Assembly: GCA_944390765.1 (NCBI GenBank)
Contig: CALXQM010000020.1
Coordinates: 19,353-83,352 of the forward strand
Direction: 5' to 3'
DNA: 64,000 bases
Source: an uncultured Alphaproteobacteria bacterium
GTDB lineage: Bacteria; Pseudomonadota; Alphaproteobacteria; UBA3830
Shown here: positions 27,467-36,247 of the stretch, piece by piece
Layout: each line of letters opens with the position of its first letter
Numbering within the stretch: the first letter of the stretch is position 1
Program-made: the position numbers and the translations under genes
Notes under the pieces: model-generated
Seen by the model: the letters and a program-made list of their open reading frames with translations, nothing else
Database searches by the model: none
Told to the model about the DNA's origin: nothing

Positions 27467-27598
27467 ATAAGAATTCCTAAAACATATATATTAAAGTAAT
27501 ATATTTTACAATAAATTCAAGTTAATATCTATGAAATTAGTGCATACTTTTATTATTTTGCTATTATAACTTTGTTATAAAAATTGAATGGACTTTGA

Positions 27599-29491
27599 CT
27601 ATAATTGAGTAATCAATTCCTTATGAATTTTAACTAGTTTTAATCTATGGCTTCTATCTATCATTGTTGCTGAAATCCATTGTGGGGCATAACCTGATGC
27701 AATAATTCCCGCCAAGTTGTTTTTATTAGCAAATGATTTTGATAATATATATGTTGAATTAGTTTTCAATAGAGCTTGTATAGTAAGTTTTTCGTTATAT
27801 TCATTCCATTGAGTAACTATAAGTGAAGATATTAATCCATCATGTTGCCTATGAAAAGGGACTGCTACAACATTATGTTTTGAGTAATATAATATTTTAG
27901 GTCCCATATATGGATCGCTCATGATTACTTCAGTTTTATCTGAAATATTATTTAATGCTTTGAGGAATTCTATTTCATTAATATTTTTTAATTTAGATGC
28001 TTTAATATTTTCTAAAGATATCAACTGTCCTTGTGGTGAAAATACAATGTATCCCATAGGTGGAACTAAAATACAAAAAAAAGATAATAACCGGTAGTGT
28101 TTTTTATTAACATTGAAAAGCCAATGTATAATTGTTGGAATAATCAATAAATACCAAGTCATAACCATACGGCAAGCTAAAATTGAGAAAATTGCATAGC
28201 TAATACCCAGAACAATAAAAATTAACCAAAACAATTGCTTAGAACTTAAATTATTATAATTTAAGTCTTTGAGTTTTTCATATCCAGCAATGAAAAATAC
28301 AATACTTTCAAACCAAAAAATAGTATTAAAAATTGCATGAGGCAATTTTAAAATTGATACTAAATCTGTAATAGTTGGAAACCAAAAATTACGTAGAAAT
28401 TCTGAAGCATTACCTTCTATTCCTAAAAAGAAATTCGGATAGAAAAAGAGAAATACCGCAGCACATACTCCGCCTATTATACAATCTAATAATACATATC
28501 TTTTCTTTGTATAATTAATTAATATAAAGTATATACAAGCTAAGATATGCAAATTTAAATGGGTTTGTGACAGTTCATCATATATGATATCGTTAGATAA
28601 CATCAAATAGAAACAAAATGATAGAATTAATATTTGAATACCTGAAAATACTATAGGATATTTATTTAATAATGATATCTTGAACCAATTTCTGTATAAT
28701 ATAATTAAAACTATAGTTATAGATGATATATAAATAGAATGATATGCTAAAATAGCACTAATAGAAATTGCAACTATAATATTAATATAAAAAAAGTCGG
28801 TAGGTGAAAACTTATTACGTCCCATAAAAAATAAAACCACTTCACAAAGAAGTATAAATGGCAGAACTTCAACAGAAGTCCATATATTGATAGCTATAAC
28901 AAATCCTAATAATATCTTATTTTTTTCTGTATTATTAAATATAACTCTTTGTAGTTGTCCTAAAAATAAAACTTCCATCATCATAATAAATGCATGATGG
29001 TCTGGGCGACCTAATGAAAAAATTTCTGTTAAATTTATATGTAATAAAAAAAATATAACAACTGTTTTAGCTATTTTAGGAGAATTTTTTAAAAAAATTT
29101 TAAATAAAAAAAATGCTGTTAATAATCGAATTACTGGAGCTATAAAGAATCCTACAATTTCCAAAGATTTATTTGCGGAATTAATGAAAAATGAAGCAAC
29201 CCAAGTTAAGCTAATTAACACAGAGTCATATACATGTGACCAATATAAATCCACACCATGAGGAGTATTTACTCGATTTAATAAAGAATAAGATGTTGTT
29301 CCATGCTGAAAAAAGTCCCGAATACGGGTTAACATCATATAATCGTCGGCATCAAAAAAACAAAAGACAAATTTGTCGTATCCTAAAAGAATTCCATTAA
29401 ATAAAAAAAACCAAAGATATGTTGAAATAAATAAAGCTATTAACATATATACAAACAACTTAATATGTGACTTCTTTATTATATCTATCAT
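27599..29491 (-). CDS. Multi-pass membrane glycosyltransferase-like protein (GT-C type)
   Basis: The 630 residues hold about 12 hydrophobic segments. Between the first two is the motif FDADDYMMLTRIRDFF followed by NTPHGVDLYWSHVYD. This acidic extracytoplasmic loop resembles the GT-C/oligosaccharyltransferase (STT3-like) plan, in which Asp binds metal and a lipid-linked sugar. The C-terminal part is soluble (VIMSDPYMGPKILYY). The likely job is transfer of a sugar from a polyprenyl carrier to an envelope molecule; the substrate is unknown. It stands alone, with gaps on both sides. Confidence 0.65.
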   Translation of the reverse strand: MIDIIKKSHIKLFVYMLIALFISTYLWFFLFNGILLGYDKFVFCFFDADDYMMLTRIRDFFQHGTTSYSLLNRVNTPHGVDLYWSHVYDSVLISLTWVASFFINSANKSLEIVGFFIAPVIRLLTAFFLFKIFLKNSPKIAKTVVIFFLLHINLTEIFSLGRPDHHAFIMMMEVLFLGQLQRVIFNNTEKNKILLGFVIAINIWTSVEVLPFILLCEVVLFFMGRNKFSPTDFFYINIIVAISISAILAYHSIYISSITIVLIILYRNWFKISLLNKYPIVFSGIQILILSFCFYLMLSNDIIYDELSQTHLNLHILACIYFILINYTKKRYVLLDCIIGGVCAAVFLFFYPNFFLGIEGNASEFLRNFWFPTITDLVSILKLPHAIFNTIFWFESIVFFIAGYEKLKDLNYNNLSSKQLFWLIFIVLGISYAIFSILACRMVMTWYLLIIPTIIHWLFNVNKKHYRLLSFFCILVPPMGYIVFSPQGQLISLENIKASKLKNINEIEFLKALNNISDKTEVIMSDPYMGPKILYYSKHNVVAVPFHRQHDGLISSLIVTQWNEYNEKLTIQALLKTNSTYILSKSFANKNNLAGIIASGYAPQWISATMIDRSHRLKLVKIHKELITQL

Positions 29492-29587
29492 TTATTATTA
29501 CCAATAACACAATTAATTTTATTAAAATACTATATAATTTTTATAGCATAATACATATATTTTTTTAATGAAATTAATAAGAAATTT

Positions 29588-30052
29588 TTATTTGTTATAA
29601 GGATGATTATTCATTATACATTCCGCTCTATAAATTTGTTCAATAAGAAACAAACGAGCTAACATATGAGGTAAAGTCATTTTACTAAAAGCTAAAATTT
29701 CATTGCTTTGTTTCCTAACAGAATTATCTAATCCATGGGGACCACCTATTATAAATATAAATGAAGAATATCCTTTATTTAAATTTTGTTTAATAAGATC
29801 TGAAAATTGCTGACTTGATAGTATCTTTCCTATTTCATCCATCGATATTATAAAAGAATTTTTTGGAATTTTTGACAATAAAAGCTTTGATTCCTCTTGT
29901 TTTATTTCATTTATAGATTGATTAAATGTTTTTTTTATTTCGTACTCATAAATATCCAATATACTATGAATACGAGTTCTATATTCATTAATTAAATCTA
30001 GAACTGATGATTTTTTTAACTTTCCTATAGCATTAATCTGAAATTTTATCAA
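29588..30052 (-). CDS. rlmH: 23S rRNA pseudouridine-1915 N3-methyltransferase
   Basis: The 154-residue SPOUT-fold enzyme methylates pseudouridine 1915 of 23S rRNA. Motifs are FIISMDEIGKILSSQQFSDLI, FIIGGPHGLDNSV (SAM-binding knot) and the conserved MTLPHMLARLFLIEQIYRAECIMNNHPYNK tail. The start is TTG at 30052, preceded by GAGG six bases upstream. It lies 14 bases after the ABC ATPase gene and belongs to the gyrA operon. Confidence 0.93.
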   Translation of the reverse strand: MIKFQINAIGKLKKSSVLDLINEYRTRIHSILDIYEYEIKKTFNQSINEIKQEESKLLLSKIPKNSFIISMDEIGKILSSQQFSDLIKQNLNKGYSSFIFIIGGPHGLDNSVRKQSNEILAFSKMTLPHMLARLFLIEQIYRAECIMNNHPYNK

Positions 30053-30066
30053 AAAATGCCTCGATA

Positions 30067-31170
30067 TTATGGTTTAACACAACAAATAGTATTTCCATTT
30101 TCATCAAATAAATAACAACTTTTATAATCAAATGCAATTTGTACAGCATCACCAAACTTTTCAGATATCAAATTTTTAGATTTTAATGTTATTTGATTAC
30201 CACTCTTTAATGAAACATGTATAAAATTTTCTCCACCAAGATTTTCGGATAAAACTATGTTTCCATTTAATTTATTTCCAATATTATTAGATGCATTGTT
30301 AACTATATGTATATCTTCAGGACGGATACCTAAATAATATTTTTTATTTATTTCAAATTTATTATTATGGCTGATTGATACAATTTCTCCTGAATCTAAT
30401 GAAAAATTAAATAAATTATCATTTGCTCCACTATAAATAACCGGGAATATATTCATTTCACTAGAACCAATAAATTTTGCAACAAAAGTATTTACAGGAG
30501 AATTATAAATTTCTAATGGAGTCCCGACTTGCTCAATAAGTCCATCTTTCATAACTACAATTTTATCTGCTAATGTCATCGCTTCTGCTTGATCGTGAGT
30601 TACATAAACCATAGTAGTTTTTAATTGGTTTTTAAGCTTAGCAATTTCATATCTCATTTGGCATCTTAGGGAATAATCTAAATTTGATAAAGGTTCATCA
30701 AACAAAAAAGCATAAGGATTCCTTACAATAGCTCTTCCTATTGCTACTCTTTGTCTTTGTCCACCAGATAACTCTTTAGGTTTCCTATCTAATAAATGTT
30801 CTATTTTTAAAATTTTAGCTGTATTTATTACTCTTTCTTTAATTTCATTCTTATTGATTTTTCTCACTTGTAAAGCAAAAGACATATTTTCAAAAACTGT
30901 CATATGAGGATATAAAGCATATGACTGGAAAACCATAGCAATTCCTCGATTACTAGGAGGTACATCATTTACTAATCTATCACCTATATAAATTTCTCCT
31001 GCGTCAGTATCCTCTAATCCACATATAAGTCTTAATATAGTTGATTTTCCACAACCAGATGGCCCAACAAGAACAGTACATTCTCCATCTTCAATAGTTA
31101 AATCAACGTTCTTTATAATCTGACTATTTTTAAATGATTTTTTTATACCTTTTAACTTTATAGATGCCAT
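30067..31170 (-). CDS. ugpC: Sugar or glycerol-phosphate type ABC transporter ATPase (UgpC/MsmK-like)
   Basis: The 367 residues have Walker [10 protein letters not shown], the Q-loop, signature [16 protein letters not shown], Walker [12 protein letters not shown] and a switch His. A C-terminal TOBE domain of the MalK family follows ([28 protein letters not shown]). It powers an ABC importer, but no permease or binding-protein gene is near, so it may serve several importers. I start at ATG 31170 with GTGAGAA upstream; an ATG at 31194 inside gyrA is less likely. It is 7 bases after gyrA. Confidence 0.9.
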   Translation of the reverse strand: MASIKLKGIKKSFKNSQIIKNVDLTIEDGECTVLVGPSGCGKSTILRLICGLEDTDAGEIYIGDRLVNDVPPSNRGIAMVFQSYALYPHMTVFENMSFALQVRKINKNEIKERVINTAKILKIEHLLDRKPKELSGGQRQRVAIGRAIVRNPYAFLFDEPLSNLDYSLRCQMRYEIAKLKNQLKTTMVYVTHDQAEAMTLADKIVVMKDGLIEQVGTPLEIYNSPVNTFVAKFIGSSEMNIFPVIYSGANDNLFNFSLDSGEIVSISHNNKFEINKKYYLGIRPEDIHIVNNASNNIGNKLNGNIVLSENLGGENFIHVSLKSGNQITLKSKNLISEKFGDAVQIAFDYKSCYLFDENGNTICCVKP

Positions 31171-31177
31171 ATAATTC

Positions 31178-33820
31178 TCACTGATTATTTTCAACTAATC
31201 TTACAGCAGATACAACTTTTTCTGTATTATCAACCCTAAATAATATTACCCCTTTTGTTGCACGACTAGTAATTCTTACACTATTTACGGGACAGCGAAT
31301 TAGTTTTCCACTATCTGTAATAAGCATTACATCATCATTTTCATTTACAGGAAATACAGCTACAACTTTCCCATTTTTGGAATTCATGTCGATATTTTTA
31401 ACTCCTTGGGTACCTCGGCTACAAGTTCTATATTCAAAAGATGATGTTCTTTTAGCATATCCCTTTTCTGTAATCGTCATAATTATTTGATCAAGTTTTT
31501 TCATTTCTTCATATTTAGTTGGAGGCAATAATACTTGGTCAGATAATATTTCTTCTCCAGAACGTCTTAACCAATTTGAATATTTTACATATTCTTCTCT
31601 CTCTTCAACTGTAGATGATCCATTATTTAGTATAGTCATAGAAACGACTTCATCATCTCCTATTAATTTGGCAGCTTTAACACCAGTAGATGCTCTTGAA
31701 GCAAATACTCTTAAATCATCTACAGGGAAGCGAATACACTTTCCTAATTTAGTTGAAATCATCACATCCATACCTTCTTTACATAAAGCAACAGAAATGA
31801 GTTTTTCATTATCTAATTTCATCGCCATTTTTCCGCTAGCACGGATATTTATAAAATCACTAAGTTTATTCCTGCGAATAGTTCCCTTAGATGTTGCAAA
31901 TACAATATCATAATCGTTCCAAGTAGATTCATCGTCAGGTAAAGATAAACCTGTAGCTAAAGCTTCATTTGCTTTTGTCGGGAAAAGATTAACTAGAGCT
32001 TTTCCTTTAGACTGAGGAGAAGCTAAAGGCAGTTTATAAACTTTCATTTGGTAAACCATTCCTGTTGTAGAAAAGAATAAAACAGGTGTATGTGTATTTG
32101 CAACAAATACATCTTGAACAAAATCTTCTTCTTTTGTAGTCATACCTGTTTTACCTTTTCCTCCTCTACGCTGTGCACGATAAGTACTTAAAGGAACTCT
32201 TTTTATATAACCACTGTGACTAATTGTAACTACCATATCCTCTTTCTGAATAAAATCTTCATCTTCAAGATCTATTCCAGTTTCTTCTACAGAAGTGATA
32301 CGAGGAGAAGCAAATTCATTCTTTACTGCAATCAATTCATTTCTAACAATTGTCATAACACGAGATTTAGAGCTTAAGATATTCAAAAAATCTCTAATTT
32401 GCTCAGATAATTGATTTAATTCATCAGAAATTTTAGTTCTTTCTAACCCTGTTAACCTTTGTAATTTCAGATCTAAAATAGCTTGAGTTTGTACTTCTGT
32501 TAATTGACATTTTCCATCAAAATATATGCTATTCGGATCATCTACTAACTTAATTAACGGTTCAATTTCTTCTGCATCCCAGTATATTGACATAAGAGTA
32601 GTTTTAGCATCAGAAGGATCGGCACTTTCCTTAATTATTTTAATTACTCTATCAATATTTGCGACAGCAATTGCTAATCCTATTAATATATGTGCTCTAT
32701 CTCTTGTTTTATTTAAATCAAATCTAGTACGACGTACAACAACTTCTTCTCTAAATTCAATAAATGTTTTTAAAATCTCCATTATGCCCATTAATTTTGG
32801 TCTACCATTATGCAAGGCTAACATATTCACACCAAAAGAAATTTGCATTGGAGTATTTCGATATAATTGATTCAATATAACATCAGCATTAACGTCTTTT
32901 TTTAATTCTATAACAACTCTAACACCATCTTTATCAGATTCATCTCTGATATCTGAAATCCCTTCTATGACTTTTTCATTAACTAATGAGGCAATCTTTT
33001 CTATCATTTTTGCTTTGTTAACTTGATAAGGAATTTCTGTAACAACTATACCCTGTTTATCTTTCCTAATATTTTCTATATGACTTTTTGAACGAATGAT
33101 AATAGAGCCACGTCCTGTTCTAAACGCTGATAATATGCCTCCTCTACCTAAAATTATTCCTCCAGTTGGAAAATCTGGCGCAGGTAATACAGTCATAATA
33201 TCCTCTAGAACAGCGTCAGGATTATCAATTAACATAACACAAGCGTTAATGACTTCTCCTAAATTATGTGAAGGAACATTAGTCGCCATACCAACAGCGA
33301 TACCATTAGCCCCATTTACTAAAAAATTAGGGAAACGAGCCGGTAATAAAACAGGTTCTTTTAAAGAACCGTCATAATTTGGTTGAAAATCGACTGTATC
33401 AGAGTATAAATCTTCTGTTAATTTATGAGCAATTTTTGATAATCTTGCTTCGGTATATCTCATAGCAGCAGCAGAATCGCCATCCATAGAACCGAAATTA
33501 CCCTGACCACTTACTAATTTTTCTCTCATAGAGAATGGTTGAGCCATACGGACAATAGCTTCATAAACAGCAGTATCTCCATGCGGATGATATTTACCTA
33601 TTACATCTCCAACAATACGAGCAGATTTTCTATAAGGTTTATTATAATCACAACCGCATTCTATCATGCTATAAATAATACGGCGATGAACAGGTTTTAA
33701 TCCATCACGAACATCAGGCAATGCACGAGATACAATTACACTCATCGCATAATCAAGATAAGAACGCTTCATTTCCTCATCGAGATCTACAGGTATTATA
33801 TCTTCATTTTCTATTGTCAC
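31178..33820 (-). CDS. gyrA: DNA gyrase subunit A
   Basis: GyrA cuts and rejoins DNA during negative supercoiling. The catalytic Tyr122 lies in [11 protein letters not shown], with the breakage-reunion domain before it, and the C-terminal wrapping domain carries the GyrA box QRRGGKG near 550. The quinolone-region positions 83 and 87 are Thr and Glu instead of the E. coli Ser and Asp. Both substitutions occur naturally in other bacteria. It follows ssb by 24 bases. Confidence 0.97.
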   Translation of the reverse strand: MTIENEDIIPVDLDEEMKRSYLDYAMSVIVSRALPDVRDGLKPVHRRIIYSMIECGCDYNKPYRKSARIVGDVIGKYHPHGDTAVYEAIVRMAQPFSMREKLVSGQGNFGSMDGDSAAAMRYTEARLSKIAHKLTEDLYSDTVDFQPNYDGSLKEPVLLPARFPNFLVNGANGIAVGMATNVPSHNLGEVINACVMLIDNPDAVLEDIMTVLPAPDFPTGGIILGRGGILSAFRTGRGSIIIRSKSHIENIRKDKQGIVVTEIPYQVNKAKMIEKIASLVNEKVIEGISDIRDESDKDGVRVVIELKKDVNADVILNQLYRNTPMQISFGVNMLALHNGRPKLMGIMEILKTFIEFREEVVVRRTRFDLNKTRDRAHILIGLAIAVANIDRVIKIIKESADPSDAKTTLMSIYWDAEEIEPLIKLVDDPNSIYFDGKCQLTEVQTQAILDLKLQRLTGLERTKISDELNQLSEQIRDFLNILSSKSRVMTIVRNELIAVKNEFASPRITSVEETGIDLEDEDFIQKEDMVVTISHSGYIKRVPLSTYRAQRRGGKGKTGMTTKEEDFVQDVFVANTHTPVLFFSTTGMVYQMKVYKLPLASPQSKGKALVNLFPTKANEALATGLSLPDDESTWNDYDIVFATSKGTIRRNKLSDFINIRASGKMAMKLDNEKLISVALCKEGMDVMISTKLGKCIRFPVDDLRVFASRASTGVKAAKLIGDDEVVSMTILNNGSSTVEEREEYVKYSNWLRRSGEEILSDQVLLPPTKYEEMKKLDQIIMTITEKGYAKRTSSFEYRTCSRGTQGVKNIDMNSKNGKVVAVFPVNENDDVMLITDSGKLIRCPVNSVRITSRATKGVILFRVDNTEKVVSAVRLVENNQ

Positions 33821-33844
33821 AACAAAACTCCATATTTATATATT

Positions 33845-34270
33845 TTAAAAAGGAATATCATCATCAATATTTATAGGCTGTTCTGTCGGAGCTATAGATA
33901 CATCCATATTATCACTTTGTCGAGAATCCAGCAAAGTAATTTCTCCTTTAAATCTAGGGATAATTACTTCTGTTGTGTATTTTTCTATTCCGTCTTTATC
34001 TTGCCATTTTCTCGTCTGTAATTGACCTTCTAAATAGACTTTTGAACCTTTATGTAAATATTTTTCGCATATATCAGCCAAATTAGGATTAAATACAACA
34101 ACACGATGCCATTCTGTATGATCTTTTCTTTCTCCAGAATTTTTATCTTTCCATGATTCTGTCGTTGCTACTGAAAAAGATACAATCTTACTTCCATCTT
34201 GTGCTGTACGCACTTCAGGATCCCTTCCGAGATTTCCTAAAACAATTACTTTATTGATACTTCCAGCCAT
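33845..34270 (-). CDS. ssb: Single-stranded DNA-binding protein
   Basis: The OB-fold protein coats single-stranded DNA. It begins MAGSINKVIVLGNLGRDPEVR and carries WHRVVVF and KGSKVYLEGQLQTRKWQDKDG. The acidic C-terminal tip is DDDIPF, the docking site for repair partners. I start at the ATG at 34270 with GAGTGAA upstream; the GTG 12 bases earlier adds residues not seen in relatives. It heads the ssb-gyrA-ugpC-rlmH run. Confidence 0.95.
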   Translation of the reverse strand: MAGSINKVIVLGNLGRDPEVRTAQDGSKIVSFSVATTESWKDKNSGERKDHTEWHRVVVFNPNLADICEKYLHKGSKVYLEGQLQTRKWQDKDGIEKYTTEVIIPRFKGEITLLDSRQSDNMDVSIAPTEQPINIDDDIPF

Positions 34271-34424
34271 GATAAATTTCACTCGAATATTGAAATAATT
34301 TTATAAGAAAAAGTAAAAAATTACAACAGGTCTATGTTAATGGATTGGCAAATAAGTATTAATTAATGTTATATTAATGAATAAGTATTATAATTATTAT
34401 AGTTAGGATTAGGGGTGAAAAAAA

Positions 34425-35612
34425 ATGAAAAATTTATCTATTATCGCATGTGTATTACTTATGTCTAGTTTAAATGGAATGAAAGAATCTAATGATATTG
34501 TAACTGATAAATTGAAATGTGTCGATATTATGTTAAAACACTGTGAGTGTCCTAAAAATATATCGTTCTCTGCAGATGTTTTACAATGGAGTAGGGGAGC
34601 TTGGGAAAATACTGGAATCAAAATATCTTATGAAAAGGAAAAAGAGAAATTTATATATAGTAAACTATCGGAGAAAACAGCAACTGAAATATCAATACTA
34701 ATACCATTATATAATAATATACCTTATAATAAAGAACTTGTCCAATATTCTTGTAAAGCTGCTTTGAATTATAATGGACATGTTAAAATTATCTTTGGAA
34801 TAGATGATGAGTCTAGTAATAAACAAAAAGAACTAGATAGTTTAGCAGAACATTTAAGAAAAATTGAGTTAAATGATAATGTAAAAATAGAAGCACTTGT
34901 TGCAGATAAAAACAATGGGGTGAATGTAATGAGAATATTGTTACTTTCGAGATTAAAAATGACAACATTATCTCCGTATATATTAATGTTTGATGCTGAT
35001 GATATAATCCACCCAGATTGTCTTAATATATCCATGCAATTTCTAAAAGAACATAAAGATATAGATATGATCTATGGGGAATATGTTAGTAGAATGTTTT
35101 TTGAAAAAGACTTCGATAAATATAAAGAAATAGAAGCGGTAAAAAAAGCATTCAATAAAGTTTTAGAGGACTCAACTCCAATATCTCAGTATTACACTGA
35201 GGAAGTAGTTAGTCGGTCAGTAGAAGAATTATCACGTATAAATATAAATGACGCTAAAAACGTTTTACCAATAAAATTACAGAAAAACAATTTTTGTATT
35301 AAAATATTGCCATCTAACATATATGCGGATTCAGATTCAGATTGTTTTTTAAAAAATTTTGACATGTCAGATGGATATAGAATAAAAAATAGTCCATTAG
35401 CTTTTCCATTTGTAATAGCTCGCTTAAAAGATGAAACAGTATTAGATCGCACCATAGATTTGATGATGTCATATGATGATGATTCATTAAACGATTTTAC
35501 TATTAGTTTTAAGAATCGAGCATATTTGGATTATTCAGATGAGACAAAAAAGTATCCTTTATACCTATATAGGTATCGTAGTGACTCACTAAGTCACTCA
35601 TTACCACACTAA
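34425..35612 (+). CDS. GT2-family glycosyltransferase with signal peptide
   Basis: The 395-residue protein starts with a signal peptide (MKNLSIIACVLLMSSLNG) and then has a GT-A glycosyltransferase fold. Marks are ISILIPLYNNIPYNKEL near residue 90, KNNGVNVMR near 165, and the nucleotide-sugar DxD motif LMFDADDIIHPDCL near 190. Standard GT2 enzymes are cytoplasmic, so a signal peptide without a following membrane segment is odd. It suggests an exported glycosyltransferase, possibly acting on a host. AGGGGTGA precedes the ATG. It is a lone gene, divergent from ssb. The sugar and acceptor are unknown. Confidence 0.7.
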   Translation: MKNLSIIACVLLMSSLNGMKESNDIVTDKLKCVDIMLKHCECPKNISFSADVLQWSRGAWENTGIKISYEKEKEKFIYSKLSEKTATEISILIPLYNNIPYNKELVQYSCKAALNYNGHVKIIFGIDDESSNKQKELDSLAEHLRKIELNDNVKIEALVADKNNGVNVMRILLLSRLKMTTLSPYILMFDADDIIHPDCLNISMQFLKEHKDIDMIYGEYVSRMFFEKDFDKYKEIEAVKKAFNKVLEDSTPISQYYTEEVVSRSVEELSRININDAKNVLPIKLQKNNFCIKILPSNIYADSDSDCFLKNFDMSDGYRIKNSPLAFPFVIARLKDETVLDRTIDLMMSYDDDSLNDFTISFKNRAYLDYSDETKKYPLYLYRYRSDSLSHSLPH

Positions 35613-35667
35613 ATCGATACAACCATCTAGTCTAATATCTTTATACTACGATAATTGAATATAGTTA

Positions 35668-35742
35668 TGGAGCGGGCGATGGGATTTGAACCCACGACAC
35701 CAACCTTGGCAAGGTTGTACTCTACCACTGAGCTACGCCCGC
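35668..35742 (-). tRNA. tRNA-Gly (anticodon GCC)
   Basis: On the minus strand the acceptor GCGGGCG pairs with CGCCCGC, followed by T and an encoded CCA (35670-35668). The anticodon stem CAACC/GGTTG encloses TTGCCAA, giving GCC for glycine. The D- and T-arms (GGTTCAAATCC) are canonical. Confidence 0.96.
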
Positions 35743-36247
35743 ATGATGAAACACAATATCAAAAAATTGAAAATCATACAATAGCAAATATTAGAATAAA
35801 ATTATAAATAATATCTAATTATAAAATAAAGTTTCTATATAATTATTTTTTGTGATAATTATTACTCACTTCATTATTAATAATTCTTTTTGTTTATAGA
35901 GCGATCCATATAATACTATCATTAATATTATTATAGTTTTTTACCGCGAATCATTACAAATAACTTATATGATTATGTGTAATGGTTATTATATAGAAAT
36001 TAAGAGAAAATATTCAGAGAAAAGTACAAAAAATTTATAAAATTGAAGACATGATAGCTTTATAATTAGAAAGAAATTGCTTTCTATCTAATAATTTAAA
36101 TGAATATTGGTTTGAAATATTATTTTCATTTTTTGTTATACTAATATCATTAATATTGTGTTGATAACTTAAATATAAAATAAAGGCGATAATAAATCGT
36201 TTTTGTTTTCTTATTAAGAATATAAACAAATTTGGTTAAGCCGTTTC
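35743..36247. other. Gene-free AT-rich gap
   Basis: About 500 bases without a supported gene. A 64-codon minus frame at 36035-36229 has no family resemblance and a composition expected from chance in AT-rich DNA. No strong hairpin, repeat or promoter is seen. Confidence 0.5.

Noticed and set aside
31178..33820. GyrA Thr83 and Glu87 as quinolone resistance mutations
   Set aside because: Both residues occur naturally at these positions in other bacteria, so no resistance can be claimed.
35580..35598. Hairpin AGTGACT/AGTCACT at the end of the GT2 gene
   Set aside because: It lies within the last codons and has no following T-run, so terminator function is not supported.
36035..36229. 64-codon minus frame in the gap before the 944-aa protein gene
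   Set aside because: Composition is as expected by chance in AT-rich DNA; no binding site or family.
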